This document shows positions 11,651 through 20,909 of a DNA stretch of 64,000 nt, one piece after another. The notes under the pieces were generated by a model. That model ran no database searches. It was not told the DNA's origin and worked only from the letters and a program-made list of their open reading frames with translations. Position numbers and translations under genes: made by a program. The first letter of the stretch is position 1. Each line of letters starts with the position of its first letter. The stretch is from Gyromitra esculenta (lineage: Eukaryota > Ascomycota > Pezizomycetes > Pezizales > Discinaceae): NCBI GenBank assembly GCA_038503075.1, contig JBCAML010000012.1:1674001-1738000 (forward strand). Reading direction: 5' to 3'.

Positions 11651-12490
11651 CTATTCACAGGTAGGTGAAACTTGAGGGCTTCCACTCGCACCAAAGACCT
11701 GAGGGTACCCTTTCCAATCAAGATCGGACTGCTTCTCGATATTATGGATTTTGTTGAGCGGAGCTTCACAAACGTGGTACTTTTCCCAATTGACTTTGGG
11801 GCAGTGGTATATGCATTGTGGCCTGGGGATTTCTAGTTCATCGAAATTGGAGCTGCCCGAAGTGGTCTTGTGTTCGGCGGTAATGTTGACGAGTAGTAAG
11901 TCTTTTTTTCTCGCGCGATATTCCTCCTCGTCGTCATCCGGACGGCTGCCGATATCAATGCTAGAACCATTAGAAGTGATAGAGGTTGAGTGAACAAGAG
12001 TATTTTTGGAATTTGTGGATTCTGTTGCAGTAGAAGGCGCTATGCCTGGTTCCGTGGAATGGAAGGCTGGAGATTTTGTGAAATGCTGCATGAAACCGAT
12101 GGGATCAGCCAATGCCTTCTCCCTCAGTTCACTCAACTTTAGAATATCCTGTTTGGCTCTCTCCCGCTGGATGATCTGCATTCGAAGGGCACTAGAGAGC
12201 GCGATCTGATCGGTTGACGGGTCGGGTATGTTGATTGAAGGAATTTCTCTAGCTCTAGGTTCTCTACTAGAGTTATTGGGTGGATCTTGGCTGGCAATCG
12301 AAGGCTTAGTGTCGGGTGGATCTCGCTCGATAATCGAAGGTTTGGTAGCAGTTTTAGCCTCGGTGATTCTCTTGCGATTCAGGAAAGAAATTTTTGCCAT
12401 GTCGGAAAGGACGGAGGTGGATGTGTTCTTTTCCCGGCGGATCCGGCGGATGGCGCGAGGGGTTTCGTCCTTCGGCGATCCGTGCTCCAT
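11651..12490 (-). CDS. Hydrophilic protein with KPSI..DPP repeats, unknown function
   Basis: A single-exon frame of 279 residues. The N-terminus is basic (RAIRRIRREK). Residues 40-75 hold imperfect repeats of the type KPSIIERDPPDT / KPSIASQDPPNN. A predicted helix follows (RMQIIQRERAKQDILKLSELREKA). Further on there is a Ser/Thr-rich region, an acidic DDDEEE patch, and near the C-terminus a Cys/His group (CIYHCPKVNWEKYHVCE) that could bind a metal but matches no finger I know. It is probably intracellular. It is divergent from the GNAT gene at 13080, sharing a 590 bp promoter region. Function unknown. Confidence 0.75.
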   Translation of the reverse strand: MEHGSPKDETPRAIRRIRREKNTSTSVLSDMAKISFLNRKRITEAKTATKPSIIERDPPDTKPSIASQDPPNNSSREPRAREIPSINIPDPSTDQIALSSALRMQIIQRERAKQDILKLSELREKALADPIGFMQHFTKSPAFHSTEPGIAPSTATESTNSKNTLVHSTSITSNGSSIDIGSRPDDDEEEYRARKKDLLLVNITAEHKTTSGSSNFDELEIPRPQCIYHCPKVNWEKYHVCEAPLNKIHNIEKQSDLDWKGYPQVFGASGSPQVSPTCE

Positions 12491-13079
12491 TATTTTAACG
12501 GGGGGATGGGGACGACCAATGTTTTGAGGTGGCTGTAGGTGAATTTCAGCTTTAGGTGGGGGATAGGTCTGGAGAAGAAGTTTGGCTATGGGGTGTAGCT
12601 ACATGAATGTATACTGGGAGCAGGTGAAACAAAAGAGCCCGATGACAGAGTGTTAATGCCTTTTCCGACGATTGATATGCATATGTGCCATATTCGCCAA
12701 TTCTATTTATTATCCGAGTGATTTTACATGATTCTCTCCAAGAAAATTTCAGGCAGATCAGTATTCCCGTGATGCTTGGCCAACCCACGCACGTGACTCT
12801 ACGGGCCTATATATTTGAGCCGCATGCCTATCGTTGGAGGGGAAGAAACCCCGCTCCGTCAGAACATTGCGCATGGCTTCAGATTTGGTCGCCTACCACT
12901 ATCGTCACTCAGCGTTCTGCAATATACTCCATGCGCCACTAAGAGGCTTTTCGGCAACATCGGACACGCCAGATCCTACCACTTTCTTCACCTTGCTTGA
13001 GAGCGATGATCCAGCACATATCCGGCAATACTAGCTCTTCATTCATTCTGCAAATTCTCTTCCGAATCCTATCGAGCAA
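12491..13079. promoter_or_regulatory. Shared promoter region of two divergent genes
   Basis: The two ATGs are 589 bp apart and point away from each other. A CACGTGAC element near 12790 is an E-box-like site that basic helix-loop-helix or bZIP factors could bind. No convincing TATA pair was identified. Confidence 0.4.
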
Positions 13080-13709
13080 ATGAGCGAGGTTATAGATATC
13101 ATCGGCCCCGCGAAGCTGACCGTGAACTCGTATGATAAGAACATCGTTACTTGGGCTGCCAGAATGCCTGCGGATAGTCCGAGCAAAAGTATCACGGTTG
13201 ATATGCTGTACGAGATGAGGTTCCGCCCCCAAGCAACGAGTCTCTTCGTTCCCGAGCCAACGGGTTTCCAGAGTCCGGCTCTAGCAGAGTTACAGAAAAA
13301 TGGATTTGATATTAAAGAGAGCCCAGACTGGTTTTGTGTCTTCAAGCCAGGAGAGAAATCAATCGTCACCCTTGGTGGGGAAAAGGTGTTTACCGTCATT
13401 GACCAGGCAACCGAGGAAAAAGCAGCGTATGTAGCGCTTCTCGTCGATCCAAATGGGAGCGATAGAGTGTATGTTTCGTCTCTTGAGACCTTTCCGCCAT
13501 GGAGGATGGAGGGTTTGGCAAAGAGATTGATGGAGCATGTGCATACTTTGCATGCAAACGGCCACTTCAGCGGGAGTAAAGGGTCTAGTAGGGGTGAGAT
13601 GTGGTTAACTGTTTTTTGTGAGAATTTTGGGGCCGTCGGAATGTATCATCGTTTAGGATATAGGGTGAATCGGTGCTTATGGGTTGTTAGCTGTCGGCCC
13701 ACATCGTAA
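13080..13709 (+). CDS. GNAT-family N-acetyltransferase-like protein
   Basis: A single-exon frame of 209 residues. The C-terminal half fits the acetyl-CoA-binding GNAT fold: a strand (VYVSSLETFPPWR) leads into a motif-A helix RMEGLAKRLMEHV, which carries a weak R-x-x-G-x-A pyrophosphate loop. A second strand (MWLTVFCENFGA) leads into the motif-B helix VGMYHRLGY, a hallmark of the family. The N-terminal 90 residues match no domain I recognise. The substrate is unknown; such proteins acetylate small amines or protein N-termini. The ATG at 13080 gives a complete fold. It is divergent from the repeat protein at 11651-12490. Confidence 0.75.
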   Translation: MSEVIDIIGPAKLTVNSYDKNIVTWAARMPADSPSKSITVDMLYEMRFRPQATSLFVPEPTGFQSPALAELQKNGFDIKESPDWFCVFKPGEKSIVTLGGEKVFTVIDQATEEKAAYVALLVDPNGSDRVYVSSLETFPPWRMEGLAKRLMEHVHTLHANGHFSGSKGSSRGEMWLTVFCENFGAVGMYHRLGYRVNRCLWVVSCRPTS

Positions 13710-14170
13710 CAGAAAGGATTAGCGAGTGTGCTCGAGATAAAACCCAACTATAGGACAATGTACGCTCATTTCTCGAAAAAGGATTTTTCAGAAAATAAAA
13801 TCTGGAAGAAACTTTTCTATCGAGTGATCTGTGGTGACTGGTTGTCGCCCAACCACGACTACAGACCGCGCTCCCACAACATCGCTTTCAACAATAACTC
13901 CCATGACCACCTGCACTCAGTCACCACTACTTTCGACTCCAACTTCTCACTCTCAACACAAGGCTCTTTCTCTGTATTGTCTCCTACAGTATCGTATCAA
14001 ATTATATTTCAAGAAGCAGTCAAAAAATAGGATACAAAGAGGCATATATAGGCCACCAGTCGTATAAAAAAAAAAGGCATGCTCTATTGCGTTTTCACTT
14101 CCCTCTAAGAATATATACTAAAAACTATTATCTACACCCATATCCAGATCCTTATCCCCAATAACCAGTT
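13710..14170. other. Convergent intergenic region
   Basis: It lies between the stop codons of the GNAT gene (+) and the secreted protein (-), so it should carry two 3' regions. Open frames in it have no protein-like composition. Confidence 0.45.
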
Positions 14171-15708
14171 TTACAACAGCTGTTCTTCCAGAATCGCCAA
14201 TTCAGCCCTCTTCTGCAAAATTGTCCGCATCAATGCCAACCTCTTACTCTTCTCTGCCCTTTTCTGCGCCTCTTCACGCTTCCTCAGCCTGCTGCTTTGG
14301 TGTACGTTGGAACCACCGGCAGCGGCAGCGGTACTACTAGTAGGGACATCACCAAGGGCGGCACCACGAGCAGCGGCGTCCTGAGCAGGAGTACCGCCAG
14401 CAGCAGCGCCACGAGTAGCGGCGTCCTGAGCAGCAGTACCGCCAGCAGCAGCGCCACGTGTAGCGGCACCTTGGGCAGCGGTATTACCAGTAGCGGTATC
14501 GCGAGGAGTTACGGTAACAGTTGAGGCACCCGCAGCATCGAAAGAAGTGACTGCGGCGGATGCTTGAGCTGCTGTGCAGGCAGTCTTTTGTGTATTGCAG
14601 TCGGCGAAGGCAATGCCTTTACCGCCATTCGCAGCATCTGCACAAGCATTGAACTGGATATCGCACGTTCTTGCAGAGGCTGCAGCGAATTGAACGAATG
14701 TGCTTCCATTAACCTCGAATGGACGTTTAGCATCGCCGCTGAATGTGATGGGGCTGGCTGGCGCTCCAAGAGTGCCGGTGAAGGTTTGGAGATCGGTGCT
14801 CGCCGCAGCTGCTGTGTCTGTGCCCGCCGCGGGGGTACTAGTAGCAACGACGGCCGCTGTGGCTGTGGGTGTTACAGCATCAGTAGTGACTGGAGTTACA
14901 GCGGCAGTGTCGGATGTAGTTGGAGTTACAACTGATGCGGCGGATGTAGCTGGAGTCGCCGCCCCACCTGCCGCCCCACTGACAGAAACCACAGCTCCTA
15001 CTGTACCTGCATTGGGCTGAGGGGCAAAGCTGACGGATCCTTGTGCTTGGACGAGATCGGCAATGCTCAAACCATCTGCATTTACAGGGTTTGTCAACGA
15101 TGCTGCGCTGGCAGCATTCTCTGCTGCAGAACCGTCGAAAGCGGGATCAACGAGTGGCTATTTATCCTCATGTTAGTATGTGCACAGGCATATCCATGAC
15201 AGAGAAGACGAATCGAAAACTTACCAAGATTCCTCTCAATGCTGCTGTAGCTGGGAGTGTAGGATCCGAACAGAATGATGGAACGGAAACCGCGAACGGA
15301 TTCGTGTTCTTCTCCGCCTGGACTAGAGCTTTTGCAGCATCAAGGGCACCAGCACCCGTCAAGGCTGCTACTTGGTCGGCGAGGGTGAGCTACGCAATAA
15401 AAAAAAAAAAAAAAATAGAAAATTAGCAACTTTCGCTCCAGGTATCATATAGATTTGCTTCACGAACCTTAGCGCAAGCATTCGCGCCGGCTAGGAGAGT
15501 CCCGATAGAAGCACCAGCTAAAGTTGCGGCTTGTCCGTTATTACCACCAATAGCGTTGATTATTCCCTGGACAGTATCCTCTTGGCCAAAACTATGATGG
15601 CCAAATTAGTAAATAGAACCATGAGAGAGGGTACAATCTCCAAGGAACATACCGAGCGTGGGCAACGGCCACGAAAACAGAAATTACAAAAGCCGATGTG
15701 GTATACAT
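14171..15708 (-). CDS. Ala/Thr-rich secreted cell-surface protein
   Basis: Exons on the minus strand 15708-15653, 15591-15468, 15389-15225 and 15157-14171 give 443 residues. A signal peptide (MYTTSAFVISVFVAVAHA) leads an Ala/Gly-rich domain with isolated cysteines (ANACAK, SFCSDP). A long Thr/Ala/Val-rich, probably O-glycosylated stretch follows. Next is a compact cysteine pair motif, CDIQFNAC and CNTQKTAC, two C-x6-C units in the order seen in many ascomycete extracellular proteins that databases often mislabel 'ribosomal protein s17'. Then come about three 15-16 residue repeats (GTAAQDAATRGAAAG type), and the C-terminus is a strongly charged helix (KREEAQKRAEKSKRLALM) ending in QLL. No GPI signal is present. 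A structural wall or matrix role is inferred only from composition. Confidence 0.85.
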
Positions 15709-17556
15709 CTTTTCTAAACACTAAAAGCGACTAATCGATAAAAGAATAGTTGAAAAGAAGGTAATGAAGAAACCGACCGGCGGTGAGGAAAGAATAGTTG
15801 AAAGAAGCTGTGCTGTGCTAGCTGGTAGTGGCGAAATATTGATTCGGGGGGAGATGGGGAGGTACTTATTTATTAACTCCAACAACATAGCGTATGCTAT
15901 GCTGCATCAGTCTCGATCGCCCAGAGAATTATCAGCGCTAACGGTCGCATCTTCAGCCACAATATCCGATCCAACATGCAACATTACCGCTATGATCGCT
16001 AAGAGAACCTCGAGAAACTCCTTGGGATGAGAGCACAAAACACGTGGGTTACTGCAAGCGCTAACCTGGCTCGCGGTAACCCGCCAAATCAAATACATGA
16101 ATTTTTTGAAACTGCCGCCATTGCCAACAACCTTTCTCTCCTAGGTCAGAAGCCTTTTCCCAAACACTTTGAACCGTCGCTACCGCTTCAAGTTAATGGT
16201 TGCAACAGGAGATGAGGTTAGAAGTCGGGATTATTACAAGGGCATCATGGAATTTAGTTTCCCCGAGCGTCATAACAGTCTTAGCATATAAGCCTAAAGT
16301 TGTCCATCCATCACCAAACAAGGCCTTCCAACAAGGCCAACCTTCAAATATGCTAGAGCCTCGGATGAAAGCGGAAGTTTGGGTGTGCACACCAAAACTC
16401 CAGCTGTCGCGAAAGGGATCGCTTCGAAACCGTGTAATGTCTCGTGTACAATACAGAGGCAACCGATGATAGCGACTCTCCCCAGGTACAGTGAAAATGA
16501 GGCGTGGGGAGATGATTACTGCGCCCCGAAGAGATCAAAACGCTATGGATCCAGAAACGTGGGAGTGTTATACCCCCTATATTCGGATACCTACCCTATA
16601 AGGTTGAGGCATATGCAAAATGAATATCCCCACCAAACAACCATTCGAGGTTTGCAGCTGTATGTGATTTCTAAGTCAGAGAATATGTGAACAGGTGAGT
16701 CGGAGTTTGTTGATGGCGGCTACCTTACCGAGTTGGCCGAATTCGTGATATCAATCTTCGCATACTTTCCCCGAATATGGATAACTACATGTACTTTCTA
16801 TCTATAACTCTTAACTTGAACCTTCTTCTTCAGCTTTCTTTAGCAGAGTACAAAAACTGTAGCAGGAAAATTAAAGATATTATGGATGAACAGAGCAGCA
16901 ACGGCCTCGGTGCTATGTTCTAAAGACGTTAAGCGCAAGTACAATATCGGGGTAGAATTTCAAACGGAAGTCGCCTCAGACTAGGATACACCCTACTAAC
17001 GCAAATTCGAATTATATGAGATACAAGATTCGTACCATAACACTCAAGCGCCAAGATGTAATAGCTACATCTTAAGTGCCAATAGTTCCAGAAAATTGCT
17101 CCTGGCGCTTTATTCAACGAGAGGCGAAGACCGGTTTTCTCTTGGAGATCTTACTTCGTTACGTTCACTCTTAGTTCTAGATGTTCATGTGAAATATCTC
17201 CGAGCCCCCGTCGGTTTGAAGCTAGAGTTTCAGTATTTTGTCTGGTTGGTATTGGCGGTTCTAATTCCCGGCACGGATTGACTTGCTTTTTGGAGAAATT
17301 CTGCATCACACTTCATATTTACTGAATACCAAACCCCCAAACTCATACCCGATGCTCCATGGAAGCTTTTACGATATCACGGGTTTTTCTCGAATTTACT
17401 GGGGCACTAGATCTGAGGCAAGAGAAATAGCACATATAACATTCCGAGTGATAGCTAGCGATCTAAGCCTTAAACCCCAAATCCGCGCACGGTCCCTCAA
17501 TTGTAACCGCTGGCCCAGCCATCATTCCTCCTAGGCCTTAGAGCCCAGATTCAAGC
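15709..17556. other. Intergenic region, no supported gene
   Basis: About 1.85 kb between the 5' end of the secreted protein and the 3' end of the carbonic anhydrase. Short open frames lack family motifs, and no splice chain could be built. No repeat was seen. Confidence 0.45.
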
Positions 17557-18283
17557 TTAGACGACCTTTTCGACCTTTCCAGTCTCAACATGATAGATCC
17601 AGCCAGAGATGTTTTCCTTCACATGCTGAGGAATGAGCTCGTGGCCCTTGAGGAATGCAATATCGTCTTTTACCGCTTGGTGGAGCCTATAGTTATTATA
17701 ATTTCACGTTAATAGGAAAATGGAGCAGGCGAGACGATGCTGGTCATACTCTAGAAAGGGCTGAAAATCAACGTCTTCGGCAGATACGCTAAGGTTCTGC
17801 TGGATCACGGAATGAATATCTTTGTTTTCGAAGGTGAGCATTCCACAGTCTGCGAGGTACCCGGGGATCATTAGCCTTCGTGTTCTTCTCTGACTTTAAC
17901 CTAGAATACGATATTCTGTCCCCAGTTACCTGTATGTTTTATCAAAAAGATCGCTTTTGTTCCAAGCAATTGCTCGGAAACGACTAAAGACCGCAATGCG
18001 TCCTTCGCATTTCCTCCCGCGTTGCGGATGATGTGTGCGTCTCCGAGCGCCACGCCGAAAGCCTGCGAAGGGTGGATTCGAGCGTCCATACATGTTACTA
18101 CATTTTCACAAACACGGAGTCTTGTTAGCTCTTGCTTTCTTCATGGAGAGTAGTGAGGGAACGGAACGAACCGATGGCGTATTCCTTGCCTGGAGGAAGC
18201 GGGAGTTCGCCTTCGGCTTTCGTAAACTTCTCTACGTATGCATCATTGGCTGCAACAAACGCTTTTTCGGTGTATGAAGGCAT
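17557..18283 (-). CDS. Beta-class carbonic anhydrase
   Basis: The enzyme interconverts CO2 and bicarbonate using a zinc bound by two Cys and one His. Four exons on the minus strand, 18283-18172, 18097-17930, 17849-17750 and 17686-17557, give 169 residues, the usual size of the small fungal beta enzymes. Zinc and catalytic residues are in place: VTCMDARI (Cys40, Asp42, Arg44) and KHTDCGM (His92, Cys95), and IIRNAGG follows the first motif. The His-Thr-Asp-Cys motif is split by an intron and only appears after splicing. There is no targeting peptide, so a cytosolic location is likely. All three introns are GT..AG of 63-80 nt with preserved phase. Confidence 0.93.
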
Positions 18284-20117
18284 CTTGAAAGTTCCTGTGT
18301 GCTACCGGAAGGGTGTAGTTCTTGGGAGTAGGCAGGCAGCCTTAACTTAAAGGGGCGAAGATGGCCTGTTGTTTTGGAGAGTAATTAAGTTGATCTAGGG
18401 GAAATGTCATATTATTTATTCGTACCACGGTTGAAGCATTGCGAGTTCTTCTTCCCCACAATTGCTATCAAGAGTGTAGTGGTTAATTGATACATGTTGA
18501 TCACGTCATTCCTCTGTGCTCCGGAAACGGGTTAGCGCGAAGTCATGATGTATGACGCTATCGATCATTGCTCAAGGAGGAAGCCGAATACTTGAGCACG
18601 AGCCCCTTATCATGGCAAATGCGTGCTACTGAGATTATCATTTCCGTGACGAGTGGATATAAGGATCCTTTTAGGAATTTCGAGATCTTAAGCCAGACCG
18701 CTGGTGAGCTTTAACTCGATTAGATAGCCGAGTTACCAGCACTTGTAAAACTTGGAATTTGGGGAACCGATAGTGATCTTGCAGGTTCATTGTTAAAAAG
18801 AAAAGGAATAAGTATCTCTCTTATCTAGGGACAAGACAGTGCATCGTAATTAATGGAGCAATTCATCGCCCATTTGAAAATTTCGAAATATCGCGAGAGT
18901 TGACGTGATCGAATGTGAGACACCTTTTGTTAGGTTGTGCTCGAAGAATGTCTCGGAAATCATCTCGGTAGCGTTTTTGTATGGAAGAGATCACTCAGCA
19001 TTGATGGTAACCCCGCATAATTGGTTAGTTGAACCTGTTATTTGAAATATATGGTCACAAACCCTTCTTTCCTAAGATGCGCGAGTAATTCTAATATGAT
19101 AACGGTTTGTTTGAGTACTTGTTAGCAGGCATGTGAACCAGAAAATAGGGGGGTGGCTCTGTATGCTGCGGCATTAGAACGAATTCCGTGGCATACAAAG
19201 CCACTCCCCCATTTTAGCGGTTCGTATACTTGCTAACAAGTAGCTTCATTGTCTCATCCACAGAGATTACGTTTAGTCACCCGAGACTGAGGACTGTGGA
19301 GTACATATCTATAGATTTTCATTCAGAGTAATAAAAGGGTGTCGATATACCTTTTCCATGTCTAGACGTGATACGAAATGGAAACTAAACGCTCATTGCA
19401 GGTATTCAGTGATGTATTGTTCACCTCCACTTTCATCCGTCACATCAGACGCCATCACTAAGCTCACACGTAGTAGATTTCTGAGCTACTCAGAGAAGAC
19501 AGGACCCTGTATTCATTCGTAGCGTAATCTTATAACTCATATAACATAGCACATTCGATACTCGGGGGTCTACACCTCCATAACCGTAAAGCTTCCAGAA
19601 TTAGTTAAAGACATGTGATATATCCTTAAGGCTAGCCTAAAAAAAACAAGCTTAGGTTTTTCTTTAGTTGTTTCGTACAGAATAGTACACTAGACAGTAT
19701 GTTTAGTATATAATGTAGGCAGGTAATTCAGAAATATACTATGGACTCTTTTTCTATGACCCCTGTGTTTGCTAAAGAGGGCAATAGTCTCATGTCTGGC
19801 GCAAGCTGCCAGGTTAGAGCCAGGCACGAGATTATGCAATAACAATAAATTAGGTAGATTAGCCAGCCGCTAGTGATCACAGTGGTAGATGTTGATGAGG
19901 GGGGGGGTTTTTTTGAAATAAGTGACTTAGTTACACACTGTAATAATCCCTTTGATTTATTTGTGTGCTATTATCTAATAATATAAAAATAATGCACAAA
20001 AACTAACTAAGTGACTATTATATACATTTGCATTAATAATAAAGGAAAGCCACTCTCTAATTTGATAAGGTGTTTTGCTATTAAAGTAATTCTTCACCAG
20101 TAAAGGGATTGGTACCT
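18284..20117. other. Intergenic region with a hairpin element
   Basis: AT-rich DNA holding the promoter of the carbonic anhydrase, the hairpin at 19116-19242 and a G run followed by a T run near 19898-19915. No coding sequence is supported. Confidence 0.5.
19116..19242. mobile_element. 127-bp hairpin element, family A copy 1 (MITE-like)
   Basis: Two inverted arms of about 50 bases flank a 24-base loop. The outer ends TACTTGTTAGCA and TGCTAACAAGTA are perfect inverted copies, and the inner arms share GAACC, GGGGG and GTGGCTYTGTATGC. The element is bounded by TA on both sides. A second copy with the same arm sequence lies at 57547-57666. It has no coding capacity. The repetition and the stem structure point to a non-autonomous DNA transposon. 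Confidence 0.7.
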
Positions 20118-20909
20118 CTAGTCTACAGTTGTCTCATACTCCTTTAGCAATGTAACCATTTCATCGCATCTTTCACACTCTGCCCACCACATCGCCTTGT
20201 AAGTTCGTACTTCGTCACCTCCTGTCATTGCGTTGATATCTGCACCAGCCTCAAGAAGTAACCTCGCTATTTCTACTTCACTATTCTGTACAGCTAGTAG
20301 AAGTGGCGTACGATGGTGATTATCAGCGACCTCAAGTTGTGCGACATCTCTGGCCAGAAGCAATTCCACCAAGTCTGTGCTGCCTGCCTGGATAGCGTGA
20401 TGAATCACTGTCCATCCATTGATGTCATCTTTCAAGGTCAGATCTTGGGCTTGATCAAGCAACTTGGCGATTAAGACTTCGTTTGAAGACATGAACTGCA
20501 CAGCAGCATGCAAAGCTGTACCTCCAAAGCTGTCCTGCATGCTAGTTTCAGCGCCGTGCATCAGAAGAAATATAACAACATCATGGTTTCCGCTCATAAC
20601 AGCACGGTGAAGTGCTGTTTCCATCGCCCCATTCGGGTTCCGTATATGAATACTGGCACCATTATCAGTCAATTTGGTTAGCAGCCATCTATTTGCCCTC
20701 TCGGCCGCATGATGCAGCTTAGGGGCTGCTCCGTCTTCGATAACATCTGGTTCAGAGGCCCATTTCTTTAGAACCGGTAAGAGGAAAGTCTCCATGGACT
20801 TAGTGGTAACGGATAATGTCTGGAGGTCTGCTACTTGTGAAACTTTTGTAATTTCTAGTGTTAGCTCAAATGGGAGGCCGTCCGGGAAATAATTGGTGGT
20901 TGAGGTCAT
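20118..20909 (-). CDS. Ankyrin-repeat protein with F-box-like N-terminus
   Basis: A single-exon frame of 263 residues. The first 50 residues (LPFELTLEITKVSQVADLQTLSVTTKSM) resemble the short F-box-like helix pair that precedes ankyrin repeats in many ascomycete proteins. At least four ankyrin repeats follow, recognisable as ETALHRAVMSGNHDVVIFLL, GTALHAAVQF, WTVIHHAIQAGSTDLVELLL and TPLLLAVQNSEVEIARLLL, the last with EAGADIN. It is a protein-interaction scaffold, possibly an SCF adaptor; the partner is unknown. The gene stands alone in more than 5 kb of otherwise empty DNA and is bracketed by oppositely oriented G/T and A/C homopolymer runs. Confidence 0.88.
   Translation of the reverse strand: MTSTTNYFPDGLPFELTLEITKVSQVADLQTLSVTTKSMETFLLPVLKKWASEPDVIEDGAAPKLHHAAERANRWLLTKLTDNGASIHIRNPNGAMETALHRAVMSGNHDVVIFLLMHGAETSMQDSFGGTALHAAVQFMSSNEVLIAKLLDQAQDLTLKDDINGWTVIHHAIQAGSTDLVELLLARDVAQLEVADNHHRTPLLLAVQNSEVEIARLLLEAGADINAMTGGDEVRTYKAMWWAECERCDEMVTLLKEYETTVD

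Noticed and set aside
14284..14935. Overlapping Ser/Cys-rich frames on both strands
   Set aside because: They are shadows of the GC-rich repeat coding region of the secreted protein.
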